Positions 45,800 through 55,905 are shown, numbered from the stretch's first letter. The stretch: 64,000 nucleotides of DNA from Oegoconia quadripuncta (GCA_949316235.1 OX438754.1:1054001-1118000), one strand, 5' to 3'. Notes: generated by a model from the sequence alone, not told the origin. Made by a program: numbers and translations.

Positions 45800-46076
45800 C
45801 GGGTTTACAGAGGCGGCTCCAGTGGTAAGGGTTGCAGCAGTGCTGATCGGTGCAGAAGGGAAGGCGCCGTAGCTCGCCCAGGTCCCGTAGGTCGGCGAAT
45901 CTGAAGGCACGGGTGACAGCTAGCCGGAGTTGCGAGGCGGCGTGACCGGCGGGCACACATTCTGCGCTGGCGGCGCCCGCGTCGAGGGCCCGAGCTAGGC
46001 GCCGCAGCTGGTCGTCGGGGATGGGGGGCGCGCCGGCAGCCGCCAGCCGCCGCCGCAGGGCGCGTCTCCGGAACAT
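45800..46076 (-). CDS. Dad: Inhibitory Smad (Dad, Smad6/7-like), coding exon 1, MH1 domain
   Basis: Encodes the first 92 codons plus one base of an I-Smad, the intracellular inhibitor of Dpp/BMP signalling that competes with Mad at type I receptors. Seen: the start MFRRRALRRRL resembles the I-Smad N terminus; residues 58-72 read AFRFADLRDLGELRR; and the zinc-binding end LPFCTDQHCCNPYHWSRLC closes the MH1 domain. Likely zinc ligands are C40, C75, C80 and H85. ATG at 46076 is chosen; an in-frame GTG lies just upstream. The exon ends CCC-G at a GTACGTG donor, phase 1, and joins exon 2 to give CKP-E-TPPPPYSRY, the order found in vertebrate Smad6/7. Codons are GC-rich against the AT-rich introns. 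The MH1 is short for the family and lacks the R-Smad DNA-binding hairpin, as expected for I-Smads. Gene identity is an inference from motif recognition; no search was run. Confidence 0.9.
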
Positions 46077-46250
46077 CACATGCCGACGACGGCGTCACGA
46101 GTCGCGCGGCCACCCGCGCCACGCGACACACTCACACTGGCGGCACGTCATCACTCGCCGCGTGCCGGCACTCGACTGACTGACGGAACGGACGGCCGGT
46201 CGCGCGGCCGGTGCACTGACGCGGACTGGTGCACACCACATGCAAATGAC
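46077..46250 (-). promoter_or_regulatory. Dad: Probable Dad 5' UTR and core promoter
   Basis: GC- and CpG-rich DNA directly upstream of the Dad ATG. On the minus strand it holds several arthropod initiator-like TCAGT motifs (plus-strand ACTGA at 46175, 46179 and 46215), no TATA box, and an octamer ATGCAAAT (POU-type) at 46240-46247, after which composition drops to AT-rich. TSS position is inferred. Confidence 0.5.
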
Positions 46251-46334
46251 ATTTACCCTGTTTTTTGCTGGTTTTAATTTTATATAATTGTTACAATAAA
46301 AGAAAGTACCTAAGTATACGTAATATTATCTGCT

Positions 46335-46800
46335 CCATGTTTTGCGCGGTTACGTCCACATTTCAACCACACCTCGAGCTCTTCGAACTATGTGCTCTAC
46401 CCACTACCAATTCAACTAACTGATCCGCTAGATTGACTCGGTGACTTTCGTTCTTCTGCGGATTTCTTCATTTTTGACTCGATTTCGTACTGAAATGCTG
46501 AGCACGCCGTCTCCATAGCTCGTGTGATCGTGAGATTTCTTATGTGGCCGAAACGACGTTTCAGTGTCATCATAAGTCATCATTGGTAATACACATTGGG
46601 GTATTTTGACCAGAAGACGTCGTGCAGTTTCTCAAACACTGTACATCTGAGCTGGATTCGACGATAGGCCTCTTTAACGAAGTTGGACTTATATTATCGG
46701 AACTCATGTCATAAGTACACGTGCTACTCGTGTAGACTTCAAAAATGGCGTTGATCGTGCAAACCCAAGGCTTACTCATAGTCCACAAACGCTAAGCATT
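46335..46800 (-). pseudogene. Degraded RTE-type LINE reverse transcriptase
   Basis: Minus-strand pieces recall RTE RT: LAFVDYE-stop-A at about 46770, and near the end SVRNRVKNEEIRRRTKVTES then HIVRR (46490-46335), with stops and shifts. It ends about 90 bp upstream of the Dad promoter's GC-rich zone, on the same strand as Dad. Confidence 0.6.
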
Positions 46801-46809
46801 GCGACAAGT

Positions 46810-47980
46810 TATCCTCGATCTTTAAACCATTTATTTCCACACACCGAAAAAAAAAACCACAACAACATACGAGAAATCAAAACAGAGGATATCAAGGTCC
46901 GCATCCCACAAACCGCTCTCGAGACCGAGATGGCCACCAGCTCACGCTTGAAAACCTGTTTCATATTGAAACAGTATCAAAAAAATAAAAATAAAAGAAA
47001 ACTATAATATCGAAATCGAGACGCGATCCCAGTCCCAAGATCGATCCACCAACACGGCTCTATGACTAACTAGGTACTACAATGAGTGCGTGTGTGAGGG
47101 ACAGTCTCAGTAAACACTGAGTGACGTGAATCTTTGTGTTGCGGGCTTGTTACGCAAGTCAGCAAAACCAACGGGATTGTAGATCTTAACACTGTTTCTT
47201 TTTTTTTTATTATTTATATTACTATTTTCACTGGGTTTATCCAAATTATGTTGCATTTATCCATTATGTTGCAAAGTTCATGCCTTATCTATCGTTATCC
47301 TATTTAAAATTATGTTTTACATTACTTAAACTGTAGGTATGTATTACATATGCATCTTACTACTAAAAAAGTTGACATCAATTTTGAGATATCTTTCGAT
47401 ACTTATCAGGTCGAATCACTTTTAGAACCATTTTATACAGAAACTTAATTAACATTTTCGCCACTTAGATAATATGAACTAGTTCAGGAGTGCCTCTTTT
47501 TTTGATTAGCCAACAGTTCCTTTTTGACCTGACGCTTTACAGTTAAATGGGACCTATATCTTCTGTATTACCTGTCGCTGCACATGGACTATATTATGAT
47601 ACCATAGCCTTCTTGGCTTTCAGTTTGATTGGTGTTATATAAAGCAATTAAACTCTGCGTCCAGTTAGTGTTGTACCTGAGCAATTCTGCGTTGATTTAT
47701 TATGATGACTCTAGTGATAAATGACTTTGCCTGCTTTTTGATGCTGTTGCATTTTCATCATTACATTTCATCCACCAATCAGTTTTTTGGAAAGATTGTC
47801 AATGCGCAGAACACTTACACATCCAAAAGATGTCGTTAATTCGAAGTCAAGAAGCAAGTTATCCAGGATCGTGGCAACTTGTCAAATCTGTTCATTTCAC
47901 ATAAATAGAACAATGAAGGTATGTGGCCGTTTACCAAAAACTATCAATTCTACCACAAACAAGGTAATAATCCTCAACTG
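46810..47980. other. Upstream DNA, no feature recognised
   Basis: AT-rich with polypyrimidine runs. No coding, SINE or LINE match found. Confidence 0.35.
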
Positions 47981-47984
47981 GCAA

Positions 47985-48130
47985 CCCAGTGCGGGGTGGC
48001 GGCGGAGTGCTCGGGGCGCGGGCCGACTGGCGCCACGGGCGGCGTCAGGTGCGCGCGTGTGTGTGCGTGTGGCGTGAGGTGCGCGTGTATGCGTGCGGCG
48101 CCAGTCGCCCGATGCCGCTTCTGCGGCTGA
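47985..48130. promoter_or_regulatory. GC-rich island upstream of Dad
   Basis: CpG-rich stretch 1.9-2.1 kb upstream of the Dad ATG with two GGCGCCA cores (48029 and 48097), a minus-strand activation-element match, and a GTGCG/GTGTG-rich middle. Candidate enhancer. Long ORFs on both strands are composition artefacts. Confidence 0.35.
48020..48034 (-). promoter_or_regulatory. BMP activation-element match upstream of Dad
   Basis: The minus strand reads GGCGCCA-GTCG-GCCC, an exact fit to GGCGCCA-N4-GNCV. It lies about 1.9 kb upstream of the Dad ATG in a GC-rich, non-repetitive island with further GGCGCC hexamers. Function is inferred. Confidence 0.45.
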
Positions 48131-48399
48131 CACGTAGACGCGACAATAGCCGGCGGAATCACGAGTGAATGGATAACATAACTGTAGCGCCCAGAGACTT
48201 TGCTTAGCTTTTGGTATGGGTTACGGTATAGAACATTCCTAATTTTGTATTTAGTCCAATCAAGCTGGAGATATAGGTGCATCCTTCGTGAGTTGGAAAT
48301 TTGTAGTAGGTATGATAAAGCAGAGTTTAATACCTACCTAGATTACGTACGATTGACATTATAACCCAAAGTAAATTTATTGACCATTGGATTATGTGG

Positions 48400-48475
48400 T
48401 CGTCGTAGGTAATGGGCGCCGATCGGCGTGGCCCCCATTACGTGGCGCCGAGCGCAAGCGAGCTAAATCTCAAAT
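48400..48475. repeat. GC-rich near-palindrome
   Basis: GTAATGGGCGCCGATCGGCG is followed by a near-inverse GGCCCCCATTAC, giving an almost self-complementary block of about 33 bp. Possibly a small fold-back element. Confidence 0.5.
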
Positions 48476-49414
48476 AATTTTGAACGCAAAAATTTTTACG
48501 TGGTAGGTACCTACTGCTGACCGGATAAGTTAAGCTATCTTTTTAAATACAGCATAAATCAAAAAGATCACTCTGGCCTTCACTCGAGAAGCCTATTATA
48601 AATAGTGACGATTGTCAAGTAGGTACCCCAGCATATCAAGTTTTAATCGTCATCCTAATCAGTACAGCATTCATCATAGCTTTAAATAGTAATACGGCAG
48701 TAAGAAACCGTACACCTACGTGAAAATAAAGCATTAAATACGATTTTCCTGCGTCTTACTTTGTGTTCGATGCGTAGAGTTTATTTTAGTGCAGTCTCAG
48801 TAGGTTTTGTATACTCTTTGTGCAGTACTTAAGCACCCACTTCTGTCTTCAAATTCACTGTAGGTAACGTAACATCTGCGACTATTGCCTTACTCTATGT
48901 CCGTCCATCGTTTGGAATGCGCGAGCTAAAGACACATCGGGCTAATAAATTACGGCGTTCCTGCTAACTTGATAGCGGCAGATCTTCTGCAACTCGCGCG
49001 CAACTCGCCTGGCAGGTCTACGGCACTGTGACTACTGACAGGTGGTAACTGGAGTTGACAAAATAGATAGCTACCTGCCTACACCTTACACTTAGGTACT
49101 TACAACTTTTTAATCTGCGCTAAGTAGGTGTTACCAAACTATTAGTCAATCTGTGGTGTTACTATACTACGTAGTATCACAGAATAGGTTCTTAATGAAG
49201 TATCCGAATATTAGTATACCCACGCAGCCTAAAGCCATCTTAAAAAACCTTTGAGACCATCGACTAGGGCCTTCCTTTCTTTGGTTTCGAGGGTATTCTT
49301 TTTTTACGAATCGGATGTTCGGTTCCATAAACAAACCAAGTAGGTACCTACCTTCTACCTACCTAATCGTGATCAAGCCTATCTTATTTTGAGGGCCTAT
49401 TTATAATTTAAAAA

Positions 49415-49600
49415 TATTGGTGTCGTGAGAAATCAACGGTTGCTGGTTCGAACCCCGCGTGAGGTAAATGCTTGTATGATGAATTTATTGCCGAGTCATG
49501 GATGTTCATATAAATATATATATATGTATGCTTATCCATTATCTGGTATCCATTGTACAAGCTTTGCTTAGTTTGGACTAGACGAGACTTAACTTGGTGT
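49415..49600 (+). mobile_element. SINE-B2 (variant)
   Basis: Part of the tRNA head with GGTTCGAACCCCGCGTGAGG, GTATGATGAATTTATTGCC, and the tail TTATCTGGTATCCATTGTAC, AAGCTTTGCTTAGTTTGG. Same variant at 62870. Confidence 0.65.
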
Positions 49601-49799
49601 TAACTGTCCGAAATATTATTATTTATTTATATTAAATTTAAATTAAATCTCTTTGATCTGAAGCGTGACATTCTAAATTCGGTAAAATCTTCCGAATTAA
49701 AAATATAAATATTCCTATCATAGTAACCTAATTAGGCTTAGAATCAAATTCCGTATCGAGCCGGGGTGATTGAAGGGTTTGCTAGTTTCATAATACTGG

Positions 49800-49968
49800 T
49801 TCATTATCTTTAGATTCATAATACTGTTCCGGTTGTCAGAGATAAGATAGCCAGTCCCCAAAATGAGTTGAGGTTTCCGGGTCAGTACGCTTCCACCTTC
49901 GACCTCAACTTCACTTAACATCAGGTGTGATTGAGGTCAAGTAAGAACCCGTCCTGTAGAAAAAAAAA
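49800..49968 (+). mobile_element. SINE-C, 3' part
   Basis: ATAATACTGTTCCGGTTGTC, GGGTCAGTACGCTTCCACCT, tail stem GACCTCA...TGAGGTC, A9 end. Confidence 0.75.
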
Positions 49969-50599
49969 TAACTGAACTAACGGAAATGTTATTATAACGG
50001 AAGCAGAACCGGAAACAATTGTCAAAAATATTTTAAAGCGGAAACGAAAACGGAAGCGAAAATTACTATTATTAACAAAGGAATTAAAAATGGTTTGAAT
50101 AAAAGGTTTGTTAACAAGTTGTTGTCAAGTTTGTTAATTTTCAATTATTGGTACGGACCTACCTTACCTTAAGGTATGTACTTATTTAATTCAATTGGTT
50201 CCGACATCGCCCCCACCGGCGGCGGCGCGGCTATGACGCGCCTAGCGCCAACCGGCCTCGTCCAATCTCACCTCACCATATTTTGAAAACTTGAGATAAA
50301 TTATTTTGCAGGACTTCTATAATTGCGAAAGCAGAAATCTGTTGAATCCTCCGACTTTGAAATAATCTATTTACATTTGATAAGTGGGTTACCTTATCTA
50401 CTCTGTTCATATGCAAAAATATTAGGAACTTTTAGATTATCGGCAGTCGGCGATATTCAGTCTAATTATACAATATAATATAATTTTTTCCGCTTTACTT
50501 GAAGTTATTTATTGATTTCAATAACCTTGGCAATTCTTTATTAATATTTAAAGTAAAACATAGGAACGTACATAATTAAAAGAAATAAATAAAACTCAA

Positions 50600-50820
50600 C
50601 TACTATTTACAAATAAAAAACTTGACCCAGATCCCTCGAAAACGGGAGCGTTCCCAGAAGGCTGGCAGAGTTACCCCGCTGTATGGCGAGGCTAATCCTT
50701 TGCGCGAAATACAGGCCAGCCTTCCGATCATAGGACGCATTGACCAAGCGCTCAGAAATCTCCTTAAAGAGATAATGAGCACCTGGTCCCCAATGCCAAT
50801 ATAATATAATTGTAACCCAA
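50600..50820. other. Unidentified GC-richer segment before LINE-X tail
   Basis: Open frames on both strands (for example RKRERSQKAGRVTPLYGEAN on plus). No motif recognised; possibly part of a mobile element. Confidence 0.25.
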
Positions 50821-50824
50821 GGTT

Positions 50825-50975
50825 ATTTAAAAGAGCAACCCTTGAGTTTCTTGCTCGTTCTTCTCTGGGGAAGCTTTGTGAATGAGCAATAATGTCAAAA
50901 ACTTTAATGATAAACGTTTTCAAGTGATAATTTTTATCTTACGTAATAAATATTTTTTGATTTTGATTTTGAGTA
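50825..50975 (+). mobile_element. LINE-X 3' tail
   Basis: AAAAGAGCAACCCTTGAGTT to TTTGATTTTGATTTTGAG; the repeat tail confirms the GATTTT-type 3' end. Confidence 0.7.
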
Positions 50976-51077
50976 AAAATCTTTCTATTACTGCAGGCGA
51001 AGCTAATCTAACAAATTATTGTTTATAGTAATTAGTATTAGGGAAGTAAAGTAGTTTTGAGCATAGGTAGGTACCTT

Positions 51078-51367
51078 TTTTTTTTTTTTTTTTTTTTTTT
51101 TTATGCATAACGGGTTGGTACTTGACCTCAATCACACCTGATGTTAAGTGAAGATGAGGTCGAAGATGGAAGCGTACTGACCCGGAAACCCCAACACATT
51201 TGGGGGACTGGCTATCTTATCTCTGACAACCGGAACAGTATTATGACATTTAAAATGCCCTACCACCAACCAAACCGAGTACTTAAACATGTACCCCGCT
51301 GGGGATCGAACCCGCGACCTCCGAATCGTAAACCCAATGTTGTTTACATTGAGCCACGGAGGCGGTT
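51078..51367 (-). mobile_element. SINE-C, full length
   Basis: T-run at 51078-51102 (A-tail on minus), tail stem, the middle with GGCATTTTAAATGTC, and the head at 51367-51300 with CTCCGTGGCTCAATGT (A box) and GGGTTCGATCCCC (B box). Best reference copy. Confidence 0.85.
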
Positions 51368-51481
51368 GAACCTACCTATATGTATTGTTTCAGTCGTATT
51401 TCAAGTGAAGATTCTACACTTATTGTCAGGTGAGACCGGATGGGACTCAATATAGACGTACGAAGGACACACAATCCCAGC

Positions 51482-51829
51482 CTCGTATTAATAAACCAAT
51501 CTCAATACAAGTCTTGAGGCTGTATCACCCAAGATGCGTCTTAAGAAGTTGACGCTATCTCAAGCTCCGTGCTAATTTATAAACCAATCTTGAGGTCTAC
51601 TCAGCTGAAAGCTTTTCAAGTATTCGCCTCAAGCATGAATGATATAGTCTTGAGTTTCGTTTATTAATATAGCACGTGAAACTCGGCGCACCTCTCGAGT
51701 GAGTACTGCTTGAGTATGTGAGCTTTTCAGGTCTCAAGTTAGGTTTATTAATCAACACGTTTACTTGAGACCGATCACAAGACTCTTCTCAATCTTGAGA
51801 AGGGTTTATTAATACGGGCCCTAGAGCCC
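51482..51829 (-). mobile_element. Fold-back MITE-A, full copy, inverted
   Basis: Begins CTCGTATTAATAAACCAATC and ends GGGTTTATTAATACGGGCC. The whole length is the inverse of 122-427, with a few indels. Confidence 0.8.
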
Positions 51830-51839
51830 AGCACTAATC

Positions 51840-52550
51840 CATTACGTATTAATTGAAAGTTACAAGTGTTTTTTCTTTATTAAAATAATACTAACTTGTA
51901 AGTAACTTGTAATACACAGAAAAAGAAATAGCCAAAAGAAATACGAACCTCATTGAATAATTTCAAACGTCCAAAAACAACACTAAAAACTGCAAAAGAT
52001 TTTTGTAAAATAAAAATCTTCAAAACGAAACTTAATAAACAGTCCATTTATAAACATTTAAAAGTCTGTGGCAATATTGTCGAGCACAGCCTCCGTACCA
52101 AATAGTTTGCAATCCCGGACTTTTCTCCGGGACTCTGTAAGTTTCCGAACGAATTTTCCGGCGCACGTCCCGCTCGCCGTCTGCGGGGAAAATGGCGGGA
52201 AACGTGGAAGGAGGCTGTATTTATCCAGTCTCCAATGAATGAAGCTGAATGGGATTGTGACCTTCCATAGTAAAATGGCGCTTAGAAAAGTTTGTGAGTA
52301 AACAGTTTTCAGGCGAGTTTGCCGGCGTGATTCGATAATTTTAACCGACCGCCCTAGGAAGGAGTGTATTGTTTTCCGGTGTATGTATGCATGTAGATTT
52401 CTATATTATATACCTATATTATGATTCTATGGTGTTGTTAGTTTTATGGTAAAAATCAAAATGGCTCCCTCAAAATAAAAAAGTTAAAGACTTTAAAATA
52501 ATAGCAAATAGAATAACAACCTCACCAAATTCGTGAATAGTGTCTACCAA
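51840..52550. other. Upstream DNA with promoter-like stretch and Repeat-J
   Basis: 52080-52210 is GC-richer, with TTTTCCGGCGCACG and AATGGCGGGAAACG (E2F-like). 52330-52480 is a Repeat-J copy (TTTTAACCGACCGCCCTAGG...). No coding exon recognised. Confidence 0.35.
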
Positions 52551-52554
52551 ACTT

Positions 52555-52690
52555 CCAAGAAGAACAACCCTTGAGTGTCTCTGCGCATTCTTCTCGGGGA
52601 GTCAGCGTTGTAAATGTGTAGCAGTCGTAGTAATTTTAATATCATGTTAAAAATGTAACGTTTTTAAGTGATAAGTGTACTATCTACCCT
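52555..52690 (+). mobile_element. LINE-X 3' tail, diverged
   Basis: AGAACAACCCTTGAGTGTCT, GCGCATTCTTCTCGGGGAGT and GTTTTTAAGTGATAA align with the other LINE-X tails. Confidence 0.6.
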
Positions 52691-52786
52691 CCGCACCCTT
52701 CCAGTTTAGCAAGATCTGCGGGATAAATTTATTTGTAAATGTGTATTTATTTATTTAATTTTTGTAATAATTTTAATTTATACCGG

Positions 52787-53100
52787 GTGAGTTTTTTTAC
52801 CGTAAGGAAAAAAATAGGGCATATTAGGTAAGTGAAATAGAAAGTAGGTATTGGCATAAGTAGGTAGTTTTTTTTTTTTTTTCAAAACCATCATCGACCA
52901 ATGCGCTTGCCGGAAATTAATGTGCGACTGGCGGGATCGTAGGGTTCTTATCATGCGAAATTTATTTGAACCTCATATTTTCAAAGTTTTTTTTTATTTC
53001 CGTCAAATGCGTTTTATAATATTTTATGGTTTTGAAGAAAAAAAATAAACTACCAATGCTAATATCTTCTATTTCACTTATTTTTTCCTTACGGTAAGAC
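52787..53100. mobile_element. Fold-back MITE-E, copy 2
   Basis: GGTGAGTTTTTTTACCGTAA and ATATTAGGTAAGTGAAATAG at the left; TTCCTTACGGTAAGAC at the right. The right arm is shorter than in copy 1. Confidence 0.75.
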
Positions 53101-53719
53101 ATATTATTTTTTATCCTTTATTTTCAATTTTGATTGAAATAAAATAACCTTTCTCTTATTTTTTTATCTTTGTGAGTTTAATTTTTTTCTCCACTGTTCT
53201 GGATTGCATTTTCATTATACACACATCAATAGCCTTACGTCGTCTTCCATGGGAAAATTAGCCCTAACGAGGGTGCTGCCCATCACTGATGTTATTTTGC
53301 TTACGAACGTTTTTGGCAGGTAAAAAATTGTTATCACTTCGTGTAGGTATATGTCCTACCTACTTACTATCACAAATAAACTACAGTTTTTTTTTTTCTT
53401 AAAATTCTTTAAACTATGGCATTGCCCATAAATTCAACCTTGTTCAACTAAAGACTCAGTAAGCAGCAAAATGAAGAGAAACTAATCAATCAATAACCAA
53501 AAATCCTCACAAGCTTGAACAACAAACAGGGTGTGTTGGTATGATCAGTGTTACCGAACTAAAGAACTAAAAAAACTAAAAAATTATACGGTAAAAGTGT
53601 GATTAGAATTTCTGAAAATTATTACGATCTAGGGAATGAGCGATTTTTCAGAGAGTATTCTTAAAATTGACGATAGATGGCGTTTATTGATCGTTCTCAT
53701 TAACAATACATACATAAAA

Positions 53720-53775
53720 AAAAAGAAATACGCCCCGAATACAGAACCTCCTCCTTTTTTGAAGTCGTTTAAAAA
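53720..53775 (-). repeat. AACCGACTTC/GGAGGAGG repeat
   Basis: AAATACGCCCCGAATACAGA and ACCTCCTCCTTTTTTGAAGT; same block as 5868-5940. Confidence 0.6.
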
Positions 53776-53889
53776 TGGTGATTTTTTATCAACCTATGAT
53801 AGCCATAGTGTCTATGGCGATATTTCTTTTTTACGAGGCTCGGAAAAACGATCAAGACGCAACACGCAGAAATCATACCATACGCGCAA

Positions 53890-54110
53890 CACTGCACTGC
53901 CTCTGACAAGTAAGCCTCTTTAAGGCGCTGAATAGAGCCAATGACCTTGAGCAATGGATACGCCCACTTAATGTTCGATAAAGCAGCGCTGCGTCTGCGA
54001 CACGGTCAATATGCGTACCGTCAGACGAGTCGACCTTACGGGAAACCTTCTTGCGAACTGAACTTTGAGTTAGAGCTCGCCTAAATGCAACAGGTGGCGC
54101 TGTTCGCGAA
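53890..54110 (-). pseudogene. Possible LINE C-terminal fragment
   Basis: A minus-strand frame with THIDRVADAALLYRTLSGRI resembles the post-RT region of jockey/CR1 LINEs (RVADAL-LYK-L-G-I pattern). No 3' tail or repeat copy seen. Weak. Confidence 0.3.
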
Positions 54111-54254
54111 ATAAAAAACAACACTAAATAATAATATAACAAGGATGATTTATTGAAATATAAATGTATAGGTATTCATAGAATGTTTTCAAAAATAAGT
54201 TTGGGACCAGAATGTTTCAGACACGGCGAAATAAATAAATAAAAAGTGTTATTT

Positions 54255-54480
54255 TTAAACGACTTCAAAAAAGGAGTATGTACACCGATATCTCCGAGAT
54301 TTGGCGGTTGATTCACATGGTTCTTTTTGTAAATGAAAGGGGATACCGTCGAGTTGGTCCCATTGTAATTTCAGCGCAATCGGTCCAGTAGTTTTTGTGT
54401 AATCATGGTAAATATCAGAATGGCATTACATATTTAGACGATTGCGTAGTTTTTACACAGGGAAACTAAGTAGATACAGT
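54255..54480 (+). repeat. Dispersed repeat (CGACTTCAAAAAAGGAG / GTTGGTCCCATT)
   Basis: AAACGACTTCAAAAAAGGAG, CGATATCTCCGAGATTTGGC, TGTAATTTCAGCGCAATCGG. Related to the block at the start of each 242-bp unit. Confidence 0.45.
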
Positions 54481-54513
54481 TTGGGTTTGTATGGAAAAAG
54501 TGTAGACTAGATC

Positions 54514-55245
54514 GGTGTGATTATCAGCAATAAATATGACAAATCGAAGATCATCAGGTCGAGCTGGTACACCCGAACTGCCCATCTAACCTGTAGGAGC
54601 GAGAAGGTCGCCATCGCACAAAAATTATCATGGAGATTAGCAACCACGGATAATACTAATAACTTTTTTTAACCGACTTCAAAAAAGGAGGAGGTTCTGT
54701 ATTATTTATGTATGTACATCGATTAGTCCGAGATTTTTAAGCCGATTTACGTCGGTGTGATTATCAACAATAAATATGACAAATCGAAGATCATCAGGTC
54801 GAGCTGGTATACCCCAAGTGCCCACCTAACCTGTAGGAGCGAGAAGGTTCGCCATCGCACAAAAATTATCATGGAGATTAGCAACCACGGATAAATACTA
54901 ATAACTTTTTTTAACCGACTTCAAAAAAGGAGGAGGTTCTGTATTATTTATGTATGTACATCGATTAGTCCGAGATTTTTAAGCCGATTTACGTCGGTGT
55001 GATTATCAACAATAAATATGACAAATCGAAGATCATCAGGTCGAGCTGGTATACCCCAAGTGCCCACCTAACCTGTAGGAGCGAGAAGGTTCGCCATCGC
55101 ACAAAAATTATCATGGAGATTAGCAACCACGGATAAATACTAATAACTTTTTTTAACCAACTTCAAAAAAGGAGGAGGTTCTGTAATCTTTATGTATGTA
55201 CATCGATTAGTCCGACATTTTTAGGCCGATTTACGTGATTATAAG
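54514..55245. repeat. 242-bp tandem array, about 3 units
   Basis: Units begin with AACC(G/A)ACTTCAAAAAAGG at 54671, 54913 and 55155, period exactly 242 bp. A partial unit precedes (54514-54670) and a partial one follows. Units 54671-54912 and 54913-55154 appear identical by eye, so the duplication is recent. Each contains GACAAATCGAAGATCATCAG and CCACCTAACCTGTAGGAGCG. Confidence 0.9.
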
Positions 55246-55533
55246 GCCGTGCCTGCGCTCACGCTGCTCAGCGGACTCCTCGGCAAGTCGATCGTGTATA
55301 AAACCGAGTCTATGCTCGTTCTGTTCTGGAGTTTCCTGGCGAATACGTGATTTAACGTAATCTTTCATAGCTACTAGACGTACTCGGCGAGCTTCGGGCG
55401 TCTCCTGGGAACGCGAAATTGCGTTCCGTGAGGCATTTTTTTCAAGCCGTAGTACCCTTTCAGTTTCGGTTTCTTTTGACCGACAGTTCTTTAAACGAGC
55501 AGCACCTTTCGTAAGCCTGCCCATATTGGTCAA
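55231..55533 (-). CDS. ETPE-repeat ORF, Helitron-like N-terminal fragment
   Basis: 100 codons, unbroken. It is charged and repetitive, with a module of about 22 residues: SRSQETPEARRVRLVAMKDY, RIRQETPEQNEHRLGFIHDR, EESAEQRERRHG. Such ETPEQ-repeat segments occur in lepidopteran proteins next to Helitron/PIF1 helicase regions (recalled). Its C-terminal end runs into the 242-bp array, so the helicase part is absent. Function unknown; likely a mobile-element remnant. Confidence 0.45.
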   Translation of the reverse strand: MTNMGRLTKGAARLKNCRSKETETERVLRLEKNASRNAISRSQETPEARRVRLVAMKDYVKSRIRQETPEQNEHRLGFIHDRLAEESAEQRERRHGLIIT

Positions 55534-55759
55534 TTAATATATTTTATTATTTTGTAATGTCTGACCAGACACTAAAAAGAATTAAATAAAAAAGGATTTA
55601 AAAAAAACGACTTCAAAAAACCCGGAAAAAATAATTTAATTAAACTACTGCAATATTAATAACTGAAAAGTATGAAATAAAAAACCAGAGCAGAATGTTC
55701 TTTAGAGATAAATATACACTATTATATATAATGAGAATACAATACAATTTATATGCTAT

Positions 55760-55905
55760 ACAATAATAGTTAGGTATAATGATCATTGAGTTCGTGGGGC
55801 ACCCATTTGTCAAGCTTTTTTACCTTGCCAATTTGACGCAAATTGACCAATATTGTTTTGACGCTAACGTCGAAAGCTGCTGCTAATTCAGCCGTAAATT
55901 GTGTA
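55760..55905 (-). pseudogene. Mariner-type transposase helix-turn-helix fragment
   Basis: The minus strand reads DDTQFTAELAAAFDVSVKTI then LVNLRQIGKVKKLDKWVPHE and LNDHYT-stop. The HTH plus KWVPHEL is diagnostic of SETMAR/irritans-like mariners. It is a different lineage from the mariner at 16699 (RLVPKEL). It starts exactly where the MULE domain ends. Confidence 0.7.

Noticed and set aside
45590..45904. Plus-strand ORF over Dad exon 1
   Set aside because: Shadow of the minus-strand exon; no recognisable domain.
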